A DNA stretch of 50,217 nt, from the NCBI GenBank assembly GCA_902489795.1, contig CABUBU010000012.1:1-50217 (forward strand), read 5' to 3'. Under the pieces are notes generated by a model. It was not told the origin of the DNA and searched no databases. It worked only from the letters and a program-made list of their open reading frames with translations. Of the stretch, positions 17,882-25,782 are shown one piece after another (the first letter of the stretch is position 1; every line of letters begins with the position of its first letter). This DNA is from an uncultured Azospirillum sp. GTDB lineage: Bacteria > Pseudomonadota > Alphaproteobacteria > RF32 > CAG-239. The translations under genes and the position numbers were made by a program.

Positions 17882-18154
17882 ATGAATATGAAAAAGAAGA
17901 TGATCCTTTCCGTCACGGCGTCTTTCGCCCTGTTTTCAACCGCTGCCTGCGCAGTCGGAACAAGCGTTGCCGACCCGGCAAAACAGATGCTGCCGGCTTA
18001 TGCCGCAGCCGTAAGTGTTTTTCCGTCGGAACATAAAGTTCCCGCCCCGGAAAAGGAGAAAAATCCCTTACCCGTCTTGGGCGAGATGATTTTGGTAAAA
18101 CCGCTCAAAATCAAAGATCTGCTTCCGATTTACCTGAAAAAGAAAAAATGGTAA
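17882..18154 (+). CDS. Small exported protein of unknown function
   Basis: 90 residues. A clear signal peptide (MNMKKKMILSVTASFALFS, then TAACA) may end at a signal peptidase I site or at Cys23, but the lipobox is poor because Thr rather than Leu precedes the Ala-Ala-Cys. The mature part is Pro/Lys-rich and ends in LKKKKW. The start lacks a visible Shine-Dalgarno sequence; ATG at 17882 or 17888 would both serve. It has its own terminator. No family recognised. Confidence 0.55.
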   Translation: MNMKKKMILSVTASFALFSTAACAVGTSVADPAKQMLPAYAAAVSVFPSEHKVPAPEKEKNPLPVLGEMILVKPLKIKDLLPIYLKKKKW

Positions 18155-18171
18155 TTTCCGAAGCTGAGAAA

Positions 18172-18209
18172 AAATGCCCCCTGTCTTGACGGCAGGAGGC
18201 GTTTTTTTT
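18172..18209 (+). terminator. Terminator after the small exported protein gene
   Basis: GCCCCCTGTC (18176-18185) pairs with GGCAGGAGGC (18191-18200) with one mismatch and one G-U, followed by eight T residues. Confidence 0.7.
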
Positions 18210-18280
18210 GTATTGATGCCTTACAGACTACCTCCCTTTTAATGGGGGTGAATGCTCACGACAACGATGCTGTAAGAAAA

Positions 18281-18314
18281 TATAGAAAAGGCACCCAAAG
18301 GTGCCTTTTCTATA
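18281..18314 (-). terminator. Terminator of proS with a perfect 15-bp stem
   Basis: TATAGAAAAGGCACC (18281-18295) and its exact complement (18300-18314) flank a CAAA loop. It sits 37 bases past the proS stop and the A/T flanks let it work in both directions. Confidence 0.8.
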
Positions 18315-18350
18315 GAACCTCCGGTTTACCGGGGAATATCTGTTTGACAA

Positions 18351-19871
18351 TTAATAACTGCGGGCGTAAATGACGTCGACGGTGGCGTCTTTGGCGCCGG
18401 TCAGCAGACATTCGCCTTTGCTGCCGCTCTGGTCGAAAGGAATGCAGCGGATGGTAATTTTCAGCGCTTTCAGCAGTTCTTCCGAGTTCGGGTCGCCGCT
18501 CCATTTGCCGCGGACGAAAGTGACCGCGTTTTTGTCGCCGTCTTTGATAAAGCGGTTGGCGTTGGCAAAATACTTTTCAAATTCCTCGTGATTAACGATA
18601 TCCGTGCGGATATTGTTTTCCAACCGGTTTTTGGCGCGTGCGAACATCTCGCGCTGGATGTTTTCCAGCCGCTCGGACAGCCCCTGGGCAAACTCTTCGC
18701 GGGCAATGATTTCCTTGCCTTCCGGTGTGCCGAGTTGCAAACGCTCTTTAACCATTACCTTGCCGCCTTCGGCGTCGCGCATGCCGATTTCGCAGATCAC
18801 CGGCGCTCCTTTGCGGGTCCATTCCCAGAACTTGTCGACGCTCGACTTGTTGCGGTTGTCAACTTTGATCCTGATTTTTTCGCCGAACGGCGTCAGACCT
18901 TTCAGCGAAGCTTTGACTTCCTCAATGTAGGCCATGACCTTTTCCCGGTCGGCTTCGTTTTTGATCACCGGCACCAGAACAACCTGATAAGGCGCGATCC
19001 GCGGCGGAACCGCCATTCCTTCGTCGTCGGCGTGGGTCATGATGAGGCCGCCGATCAGACGGGTGGAAACGCCCCATGACGTGGTGTAGGCGAATTCCTG
19101 CCTGCCTTCGCTGTTGACAAAGCTGATGCCGGCCGATTTGGCAAAGTTCTGGCCGAGAAAGTGGGAGGTTCCCGCTTGTAGGGCCTTGCCGTCCTGCATC
19201 ATTGCTTCAATGCAGTAGGTGTCGACCGCACCCGGAAACTTTTCGTGCTCCGGTTTGCGCCCGGTAATGACCGGCAGCGCCAGAGCGTTTTCTGCCACGT
19301 CACGGTAAATTTCGAGCATCTGTTTGGTTTCCGCTTCGGCTTCGGCGGCGGTGGCGTGTGCTGTGTGTCCTTCCTGCCAGAGAAATTCGCGGGTGCGCAA
19401 AAACAGGCGCGGCCGCATTTCCCAGCGCACGACGTTGGCCCACTGGTTGACGAGCACCGGCAGGTCGCGGTAAGATTTGATCCATTTGGCAAAAGAGTCG
19501 GCGATGATGGTTTCCGACGTGGGGCGCACGATCAGCGGTTCGTCAAGCGGCGACTGAGGAACCAGTTTGCCGTCTTCCGCGCCGAGACGGGAATGGGTAA
19601 CGACCGCCATTTCCTTGGCAAATCCCTCGACGTGGTCAGCCTCTTTCTGGAAAAACGAAAGCGGAATAAACATCGGAAAGTAGCAGTTGTCATGCCCGGT
19701 TTCTCCGAACTTTTCGTCAAAGATGTTGCGGATGTTTTCCCAAATGCCGTAACCCCACGGCTTGATCACCATACAGCCCGGCGAAACCGAGTTTTCTGCC
19801 ATTTCGGCGGCGGCGACGACGTTTTGATACCATTCGGGGTAGTTTGCTTCTCTGGTGTTTTTCAATGCCAT
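18351..19871 (-). CDS. proS: Prolyl-tRNA synthetase, archaeal/eukaryotic-like (type 3)
   Basis: 506 residues. It charges tRNA-Pro. Class II motifs: motif 1 region PGCMVIKPWGYGIWENI, RPTSE (116-120) and motif 2 RPRLFLRTREFLWQEGHTAH (153-172). The latter wording, the ATP-site GGLIMTHADDEGMAVPPRIAP and the C-terminus ending in ARSY mark the archaeal/eukaryotic-like ProS class. Most alphaproteobacteria instead carry a shorter bacterial-type enzyme of about 440 residues without this C-terminal domain. The start at 19871 has AAGGA upstream. Acquisition by transfer is the natural reading, to be tested with a tree. Confidence 0.93.
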   Translation of the reverse strand: MALKNTREANYPEWYQNVVAAAEMAENSVSPGCMVIKPWGYGIWENIRNIFDEKFGETGHDNCYFPMFIPLSFFQKEADHVEGFAKEMAVVTHSRLGAEDGKLVPQSPLDEPLIVRPTSETIIADSFAKWIKSYRDLPVLVNQWANVVRWEMRPRLFLRTREFLWQEGHTAHATAAEAEAETKQMLEIYRDVAENALALPVITGRKPEHEKFPGAVDTYCIEAMMQDGKALQAGTSHFLGQNFAKSAGISFVNSEGRQEFAYTTSWGVSTRLIGGLIMTHADDEGMAVPPRIAPYQVVLVPVIKNEADREKVMAYIEEVKASLKGLTPFGEKIRIKVDNRNKSSVDKFWEWTRKGAPVICEIGMRDAEGGKVMVKERLQLGTPEGKEIIAREEFAQGLSERLENIQREMFARAKNRLENNIRTDIVNHEEFEKYFANANRFIKDGDKNAVTFVRGKWSGDPNSEELLKALKITIRCIPFDQSGSKGECLLTGAKDATVDVIYARSY

Positions 19872-20037
19872 TTTAGTTTATTCCTTGTTCGTTGGTTTAA
19901 TTTTCTTTGTAAAACGACATGAACTTAGCAAATTTTATTTTATTTGTGAATAGCAAATGTGGTATAAGCACCATAAAATATAAGGGAAAATTTGTAAAAC
20001 GCGGCATAAATGCCGTAACATGCGGCACGAATACGTC

Positions 20038-20070
20038 AAAAAACCGGGCATGCGCCCGGTTTTTTGTCCG
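20038..20070 (-). terminator. Terminator after the small periplasmic protein gene
   Basis: AAAAAACCGGGC (20038-20049) and GCCCGGTTTTTT (20054-20065) form a perfect 12-bp stem around ATGC. The A/T tails on both sides make it potentially bidirectional. Confidence 0.8.
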
Positions 20071-20082
20071 CGGGAGAAAAAA

Positions 20083-20442
20083 TTACAAAATGTCGTCAAT
20101 TTCGCGTACCGCCTTGCGGTTTTCGCGGCTGGCCCTGATCGCTTCCTTAAAGCTTGCGCGTTCGTTTCTGTTTTTCGTCATCTGTTCGGAAACGGCCTTG
20201 ATCTGCGCGGTTGCCAGATCGCGGTTGGCGTTGGCCTGCGCGGTCAGCAGTTTTTTCTGTTCTTCGTTGAAAGACGACTTGCCGATTTTCTTGATCGCCT
20301 TCTGGTAGTCGTCGTTGATGTCTTCAAGCTTGTCTTCCGCCCAGTCGCGGCGATGGTCTTTGGCGCCGGCGTCGGCCGCGCAGACGAAAATGACGGCGGG
20401 AACGAGAGCGGCGGCCGCCAGTCGGTAAAACCTTCTGTTCAT
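20083..20442 (-). CDS. Small periplasmic helical protein, possibly Spy/CpxP-like
   Basis: 119 residues. A signal peptide (MNRRFYRLAAAALVPAVIFV, then CAADAGA) leads to a short, highly charged helical protein with FNEEQKKLLTAQANANRDL and a second helix rich in Arg/Glu/Lys. The EEQKKLL segment recalls the LTxxQ motif of Spy/CpxP chaperones, but only weakly. I chose the ATG at 20442 because GGAGG lies nine bases upstream; the frame is open to 20547, but that extension destroys the signal peptide. Single-gene unit with its own terminator. Confidence 0.7.
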   Translation of the reverse strand: MNRRFYRLAAAALVPAVIFVCAADAGAKDHRRDWAEDKLEDINDDYQKAIKKIGKSSFNEEQKKLLTAQANANRDLATAQIKAVSEQMTKNRNERASFKEAIRASRENRKAVREIDDIL

Positions 20443-20532
20443 GATTGAAATCCTCCGGTTAAGGGTTAAAAACTGTAGCATTTTCCATATAATCGGCAAA
20501 CGCCGGCAGTCAAGGCCGGGGCAAAAAATAAC

Positions 20533-20561
20533 TTGCCTAATCCACAAATTTGTAGTAACCT
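20533..20561 (+). promoter_or_regulatory. Predicted promoter of the cold-shock gene
   Basis: TTGCCT (20533-20538), 17 bases, TAACCT (20556-20561). It leaves a 5' leader of about 62 bases, which is common for cold-shock genes whose mRNA structure senses temperature. Confidence 0.55.
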
Positions 20562-20629
20562 GAACAATGCAGCCGGGAAACGGGCTGAGGTTTAATGTTT
20601 TTAACCTGTTTGTGAAAAGGATTACGATT

Positions 20630-20833
20630 ATGGCAACAGGAACGGTAAAATGGTTTAATAAGAGAAAAGGTTACGGATTTATCACTCCGGACGAAGGCGA
20701 AAAAGATATCTTTGTTCATATTTCGGCGGTAAAAAGCGCAGGGCTGAGAACGCTGAACGAAGGTGACAAAGTCAGCTACGAAACGATGACGGAAAGAGAC
20801 CGGATTGTTGCCGGAAACATCAAACTGCTGTAG
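20630..20833 (+). CDS. Cold-shock protein (CspA family)
   Basis: 67 residues, a single cold-shock domain: MATGTVKWFNKRKGYGFI with RNP1 (KGYGFI) and RNP2 (DIFVHIS) intact. It is a small RNA-binding chaperone. The ATG at 20630 is preceded by AAAAGG nine bases upstream; an in-frame extension to 20567 has no family support. It has its own promoter and terminator. In many alphaproteobacteria the gene ahead of clpP would be tig. Confidence 0.92.
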   Translation: MATGTVKWFNKRKGYGFITPDEGEKDIFVHISAVKSAGLRTLNEGDKVSYETMTERDRIVAGNIKLL

Positions 20834-20856
20834 TCTTTAACCCGACAAAACTTTTT

Positions 20857-20888
20857 AAGCCCTGCCGTGTTAAAGCAGGGCTTTTTGC
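20857..20888 (+). terminator. Terminator after the cold-shock gene
   Basis: AAGCCCTGC (20857-20865) and GCAGGGCTT (20875-20883) form a 9-bp stem followed by TTT. Confidence 0.8.
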
Positions 20889-20969
20889 TGATTTGTTGGC
20901 AAAATATTAACGATTGGCCGCCTATAATGCCGGCAAACATTAAGTTAACCAAAATATAAGGAATAGCAA

Positions 20970-21593
20970 ATGTCAGAAAAAGCGATGGAAATTTATGACC
21001 GGCTGGTGCCGATGGTTGTTGAACAGACCCCGCAGGGCGAACGTTCGTTCGATATTTTTTCCCGGCTGCTGAAAGAGCGTATCGTTTTTCTTACCGGACA
21101 GGTTGAGGACGACATGGCTTCGCTGGTATGTGCCCAGCTTTTGTTCCTTGAAGCCGAAGATCCGGACAAGGATATTTTCCTTTACATCAATTCTCCGGGC
21201 GGCGTCATCACTTCCGGCATGGCCATTTACGATACCATGCGCTATATCAGCTGCGACGTCAACACCCTGTGCATCGGTCAGGCCTGTTCGATGGGGTCGT
21301 TCCTTTTGGCCGGCGGCGCCAAAGGCAAGCGCTTTGCGCTGCCCAATTCGCAGATCATGATCCATCAGCCTTCGGGCGGTGCCAAAGGGCAGGCGGCAGA
21401 CATCGAAATTCAGGCAAAACTGATCCTTGACATGCGCCGTCGCTTAAACAACATCTATGCCGAAAATACCGGACAAAAGCTCTCGGTGATTGAAAAAGCG
21501 ATGGATCGTGACAATTTTATGACCCCGGAAGACGCTTTGAAATTCGGCCTGATTGATCAGATCGTAACCTCCCGAAAAGAAATTGCCAAATAA
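20970..21593 (+). CDS. clpP: ATP-dependent Clp protease proteolytic subunit
   Basis: 207 residues. Catalytic triad visible: Ser107 in GQACSMGSFLL, His132 in MIHQPSGG and Asp181 in MDRDNFMTPEDA. The substrate-shelf segment YINSPGGVITSG is intact. ClpP forms a 14-mer that degrades proteins fed by ClpX. AAGGAATAG precedes the start. A perfect TATAAT (20923-20928) lies 41 bases upstream but has no well-spaced -35. clpX follows 14 bases after the stop, so the two form an operon. Confidence 0.96.
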   Translation: MSEKAMEIYDRLVPMVVEQTPQGERSFDIFSRLLKERIVFLTGQVEDDMASLVCAQLLFLEAEDPDKDIFLYINSPGGVITSGMAIYDTMRYISCDVNTLCIGQACSMGSFLLAGGAKGKRFALPNSQIMIHQPSGGAKGQAADIEIQAKLILDMRRRLNNIYAENTGQKLSVIEKAMDRDNFMTPEDALKFGLIDQIVTSRKEIAK

Positions 21594-21607
21594 AAAGGAC
21601 TGAACAA

Positions 21608-22897
21608 ATGAGTGAAGACAACGGACATAAAGACGACCAGATCTGCTGCTCCTTCTGCGGAAAATCGCAGTCGGAAGTCAAAAAGCTGGTAGCCGGACGC
21701 GGCGTTTACATCTGTGACGAATGCATCGATGTCTGCATCAGCATCGTCCATGACGAGATGAACGAAATGGAAAAAGAAAACGGCGGCGAGAAAAGTACCG
21801 GCAGCACCATGGAAAAACTGCCGACGCCGTCGAAAATAAAGGAATTCCTCGATCAGTACGTGATCGGGCAGGAGCATGCCAAAAAAGTGCTTTCGGTGGC
21901 GGTTTACAACCATTACAAACGTTTAAACAGCAACTATAATAATTCGGACGTGGAAGTGTCCAAGTCAAACGTCATTCTGGTCGGCCCGACCGGCAGCGGC
22001 AAAACGCTTTTGGCCCAGACGCTGGCCAAAATCCTCGACGTACCGTTTGCCATTTCCGATGCCACCACTCTGACCGAAGCCGGCTATGTCGGCGAAGACG
22101 TCGAAAACATCGTCTTAAAACTGGTGCAGGCGGCAGATTATGACATCGAGAAGGCGCAGCGGGGCATTGTTTATATCGACGAGATTGACAAGATCAACCG
22201 CAAGGGGGACGGTCCTTCGATTACCCGCGACGTATCGGGCGAGGGCGTTCAGCAGGCGCTGTTGAAGATCATCGAAGGCACGGTTGCCAATGTTCCTCCG
22301 CAGGGCGGCCGCAAACATCCACAGCAGGAATTTCTGCATGTCGATACGACCAACATCCTGTTTATCTGCGGCGGCGCTTTTGCCGGAATTGAGAAAATCA
22401 TTAACCGCCGCAGCCAGAAAACCTCTATCGGTTTCGGCGCCAAAGTGGCAAGCAAGCAGGAAAAACCGGTCGGCGAAGTCATGAAGGACATTCAGCCCGA
22501 AGACTTGCTGAAGTATGGGCTGATTCCGGAATTTATCGGCCGCCTGCCGATTATCGCTTCGCTGGAAGACCTGGACGAAAAGGCGCTGGTCAATATTTTG
22601 ACCGAGCCGAAAAATGCCTTGGTCAAGCAGTATGTTGCGCTGTTTAACATGGAAGACGTCAAGCTGACGATTACCGACGACGCGCTGGCGGCCATTGCCC
22701 GCAAGGCGATCGAACGCAAGAGCGGCGCCCGCGGTCTGCGTGCAATCATGGAAGAAAAACTGCTGGAGCTGATGTATGATATTCCGGACAAAAAGGAAGT
22801 GGCGGAAATTATTATCGATGGCGACGTGGTCGACGGCAAAAAGACACCGATTTTGATTTATAAGGAAGCCAAAAAAGACGCTGTCGGCGCGGAATAG
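21608..22897 (+). CDS. clpX: ATP-dependent Clp protease ATP-binding subunit ClpX
   Basis: 429 residues. N-terminal zinc domain with Cys14/Cys17/Cys36/Cys39, AAA+ Walker A GPTGSGKT (126-133), the AGYVGEDVENI pore-1 region, Walker B VYIDEIDKI, RDVSGEGVQQALLKIIEG, the IGFGAKV ClpP-binding loop and sensor-2 GARGLRAIMEE. ClpX unfolds substrates for ClpP; in alphaproteobacteria it degrades CtrA with help from adaptors. A strong terminator follows directly, where relatives often continue with lon and hupB. Confidence 0.97.
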   Translation: MSEDNGHKDDQICCSFCGKSQSEVKKLVAGRGVYICDECIDVCISIVHDEMNEMEKENGGEKSTGSTMEKLPTPSKIKEFLDQYVIGQEHAKKVLSVAVYNHYKRLNSNYNNSDVEVSKSNVILVGPTGSGKTLLAQTLAKILDVPFAISDATTLTEAGYVGEDVENIVLKLVQAADYDIEKAQRGIVYIDEIDKINRKGDGPSITRDVSGEGVQQALLKIIEGTVANVPPQGGRKHPQQEFLHVDTTNILFICGGAFAGIEKIINRRSQKTSIGFGAKVASKQEKPVGEVMKDIQPEDLLKYGLIPEFIGRLPIIASLEDLDEKALVNILTEPKNALVKQYVALFNMEDVKLTITDDALAAIARKAIERKSGARGLRAIMEEKLLELMYDIPDKKEVAEIIIDGDVVDGKKTPILIYKEAKKDAVGAE

Positions 22898-22913
22898 GAC
22901 AGCGATATAAAAG

Positions 22914-22964
22914 AACGGCGGAAATTTTCCCGGAAAGGACGGATTTCCGCCGTTTGTTTTTTTA
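22914..22964 (+). terminator. Terminator of clpP-clpX
   Basis: AACGGCGGAAAT (22914-22925) and ATTTCCGCCGTT (22943-22954) pair perfectly over 12 bp, followed by TGTTTTTTT. Confidence 0.85.
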
Positions 22965-23009
22965 AGCCCTGCAACATCGGTAAAATAACCAAAAGGATAA
23001 GGAGAAAAA

Positions 23010-23741
23010 ATGAGTTACCGCTTGTTTTTCAGCCCGACCGGAGGAACGGCGCGTGCAACCGAACTGGTGTGCGGCGCCATGGAAACTCCGTTTGCTGCGG
23101 TTGATCTCACTTTGCCTGCCGCCCGCGGACAGCATCATTGGTTTGCCGCCGACGATCTGGTTGTTTTCGGTCTGCCGGTTTATGGCGGAAGATTGCCGCA
23201 GGTTCCCGGTTTGTTTGACGGCCTGCGGGGAGAAAACACACCGGCCGTGCTTTGCGCCTGTTACGGCAACAGGCATTATGACGATATGCTGCTGGAATGG
23301 AAAACGGAAATGGAAAAGCGGGGCTTCGTCTGCATTGCCGCGGCGGCGATTGTCATTCCTCATGTCTACAGCGGGGTGCTCGGACACGGACGTCCGGACG
23401 AGGCGGACTTGCCGGCAATCAGAGAATTTGCCCGTGCGGTAATGAATAAGAAGGACAAGACATCGGTTGCGGTGCCGGGAAGCTTTCCTTATAAAAAATG
23501 GGAAAAGCCGTTCCGCACGCCGGAGAAAACCGCCGGCTGCGTCAAATGCGGCCTGTGTCAGAAGGTCTGTCCGACGGATGCGATCAACGACGACTTTGTC
23601 GGTGACCCGGCTGCCTGCATACAATGCATGAAATGCGTCCGCGTTTGTCCGGCTGGCTGCCGGCAGATGGATATGAGCGCGGTTCGCGCATATCTTGAAA
23701 GCAACTATTCTGCCCGCCGGGAAAACGAATTTTTCCTCTGA
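23010..23741 (+). CDS. EFR1-type ferrodoxin (flavodoxin fold plus two 4Fe-4S clusters)
   Basis: 243 residues. An N-terminal flavodoxin-like domain has the phosphate-loop FSPTGGTARATELV, VFGLPVYGGRLPQ and CACYGNRHYDD segments. Two ferredoxin motifs follow, CVKCGLCQKVCP (from residue 177) and CIQCMKCVRVCP. This layout (EFR1 family) is characteristic of strict anaerobes, where it is thought to act as a low-potential electron shuttle; its exact partners are not known. AGGAG with good spacing precedes the ATG. It stands alone between the clpX terminator and a decayed stretch, as would fit an acquired gene. Confidence 0.88.
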   Translation: MSYRLFFSPTGGTARATELVCGAMETPFAAVDLTLPAARGQHHWFAADDLVVFGLPVYGGRLPQVPGLFDGLRGENTPAVLCACYGNRHYDDMLLEWKTEMEKRGFVCIAAAAIVIPHVYSGVLGHGRPDEADLPAIREFARAVMNKKDKTSVAVPGSFPYKKWEKPFRTPEKTAGCVKCGLCQKVCPTDAINDDFVGDPAACIQCMKCVRVCPAGCRQMDMSAVRAYLESNYSARRENEFFL

Positions 23742-23769
23742 ACGCCTTTTGCCGCCGGAGTTTTGCTGA

Positions 23770-24002
23770 TTTTTCCTCCGGGCGATAGCGCTGTCGAAAC
23801 CCTGCTTTCTTTTTCTCCGGGTGGTTCCGTTGCCGAAATTTTGCTTCCTGCTGCCGCACGAAGCATGTAGGCTGCAACAGTGTCAGCCTTTTTGTCTGCT
23901 GCCTATTTTATTGCCGAAACCCTGTTTCCTTTTCCTCCGGGGCTTCACTGCCGGAATCTTGCTGTTCTTTCTCCGTGTGATAGCGTTGTCAAAATCTTGC
24001 TT
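23770..24002. repeat. Degenerate tandem units of about 40 bp
   Basis: Four units share the pattern TTCYTTTTCTCCGGG, about 8 variable bases, then TGCCGAAATCTTGCTT: 23770-23805, 23806-23846, 23926-23963 and 23964-24002. Units 2 and 3 are separated by about 80 bp of looser similarity. Confidence 0.55.
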
Positions 24003-24343
24003 CCTGCTGCCGTCTTAAATAAAGCGCAAAAAGCGCGAACCTGCGCAGTTTTCGTTCAAGGTAACCGCTTGCGGGAGAGAGATTTTTCGTCTGAACGTCC
24101 GGCGGATGAATACTTTATGTTCATTTTGGTACCGGAACCATTTGTTCCGGAGCGTTTCCCATCGCTGCCGCTTGTCCGAAATGTCGAAATTGCCGTGATG
24201 ACATCTGCCCTTTTGCCTGCCGTCGCTTGTCCGAAGCGCAAAAGCCGTTTGTCTGGCTTAGTTTTCCGTTTGTTTCCGCTTGCCAAAACGAACGCCATTT
24301 TGCCTGCTGCCGTCTTATATAAAGCTCGAAAACTGCGATCCTG
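24003..24343. repeat. 41-bp direct repeat pair, 300 bp apart
   Basis: 24003-24043 and 24303-24343 match at 35 of 41 positions, beginning CCTGCTGCCGTCTTA and ending CCTG in both. Confidence 0.6.
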
Positions 24344-25171
24344 TCGTTCGTCTGTATGCCTGGTTGAAATACGAATTAAAATGTGCAAGCGGAAAATATA
24401 TAAGGTGATAAAGAGGAAAGCTGTTTGTTGCTTTATGTTCCGAACGCGATGCACTCCGCATTGACAGGCTGATGAGGAGGTTTCGCTTCCCGTCTGCGCG
24501 TCTTTGCAGAAGGGCGGGGAGTGTGCAAGCGGCTAAAGCCTTTTACGTTACTTTTGTCCGTTGCCGTTCTTTGGATCTTTTCCCGCAAACGTTATGTTCC
24601 TGCCGTTTGGGGAGGAAAAACGTTCAGCCCAATTTTGACCTGCTGACGATAAATTCGGTAGTTTTAAAAAAATGTTTTTCTGTCGTCCGGGATTTGATGA
24701 GGACGTAATTTGCAACGGTTTGCCTTTCTTCTCCCGACAGAGCATTATCGCTGCCGGTTTTCGGATTTTTGCAAGACGCCCGTTTGTGACGGTTTATTTT
24801 TTCCGTCCTTGGCAGGCTTTGATAATGCCGGTTTTTCTCTATTTCTGAATTTTTTCGTCTGAGACCGCAAATTTTTTAACCGTTCTGTTTTTGCCGGCGG
24901 TAAAAAACAAGTTTTGAGCAGATTTTTCAACAGATTTTCATCTCTTATCGGATATTTGAGAATTTTTACAGATGTTTTTGTGATCATGAAACGCCGGCAG
25001 ATCCGCTCACTTGCGGCAAAATATCCGGCAATTTGTTCCTTCGGCCGTCCGACGGCAAAATGCAGTTTGCCGAAAGCAAACGCCGTGCAGAAAAAAAATC
25101 CGACAACCGCCGGGCTCAAAAACGCTTGCTCAAGGATGAAAAAAGACTCATGATCAAAGATCATAAAGGCG

Positions 25172-25774
25172 CTAACTGATCAAAAGCGAAAAACCGCTCA
25201 AAACATCGATTGTCAGCTTCCGTTCTTCGTCATTCAGAATTTTTTGCAGGTAACAGAGCGGGGCATATTGGGAAATGTTTTCCGGCATGCCGCCTTCCAG
25301 CACCGTCTGCATGGCCGATATTTTGTTTTGTGCCAGCGGACTGTCGCTTACGGCGGAAATGATGATTGCCTGCCGGGTACTGCTGACTTTTACCGTTCCG
25401 CCGCGGACAATGACTTCCGCCGCGCACATGCAGGCCAGCATAACGGCGCGGTTAAACGGACTGTTGATGATTTTGATGTCTGCTTTGACCGGATGGTTGA
25501 GGTTCAGTGTCCGCAGATAGTCTTCGGTCACCTTTTTGACGGTTTCGATGTTTTCCAGGTTGGCGTTGGTCAGCCCGAAAGCCATGCGGAAAAATTTCAG
25601 CCGCGCGGTCAATACCTCCGAACTGGTTTTCAGGGTGTTTTTGATTTCGTCGATAAAGTCGTCGTCGTCGTCTTCCAGCAGTTCGACCGCGTTGGCAAAG
25701 GCGCCGATATTGCCGATCAGGTCATGGCTGATCCGGGTGCAGATCAATTCCGAAATGTTGATTTTGTCTTCCAT
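25172..25774 (-). CDS. chpT: Histidine phosphotransferase ChpT
   Basis: 200 residues. The phospho-accepting helix reads RISHDLIGNIGAFANAVELL with His17, matching the ChpT pattern (xRxxHDLxxPxGAxxNGxELL). A degenerate HATPase-like C-terminal domain follows without ATP-binding motifs. ChpT is specific to alphaproteobacteria: it relays phosphate from CckA to CtrA and CpdR and so controls cell-cycle transcription and ClpXP-dependent CtrA destruction. An unusual run of acidic residues (EDDDDDFIDE, about 34-43) sits between helix 1 and helix 2. The start is eight bases past the stop of the upstream exported-protein gene, so the two are co-transcribed. Confidence 0.87.
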   Translation of the reverse strand: MEDKINISELICTRISHDLIGNIGAFANAVELLEDDDDDFIDEIKNTLKTSSEVLTARLKFFRMAFGLTNANLENIETVKKVTEDYLRTLNLNHPVKADIKIINSPFNRAVMLACMCAAEVIVRGGTVKVSSTRQAIIISAVSDSPLAQNKISAMQTVLEGGMPENISQYAPLCYLQKILNDEERKLTIDVLSGFSLLIS

Positions 25775-25782
25775 TTTGCTTC

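Larger units (their letters stand above)
23742..25171. other. 1.4-kb gene-poor region with decayed repeats
   Basis: No gene is convincing here. Short frames exist on both strands, but none has a good start signal or a familiar motif. The left third is made of degenerate tandem units (23770-24002); a diverged 41-bp pair lies exactly 300 bp apart (24003 and 24303). CTGCCG- and CCGAAA-type words recur, much like the 11.2-kb stretch. At the right end ATGATC-AAA-GATCAT (25150-25164) is a perfect short hairpin just past the chpT stop. Confidence 0.65.

Noticed and set aside
23821..25164. Several 65-195 residue frames on both strands in the 23.7-25.2 kb stretch
   Set aside because: No start signals, unusual composition, overlap on opposite strands and repeat-derived sequence.
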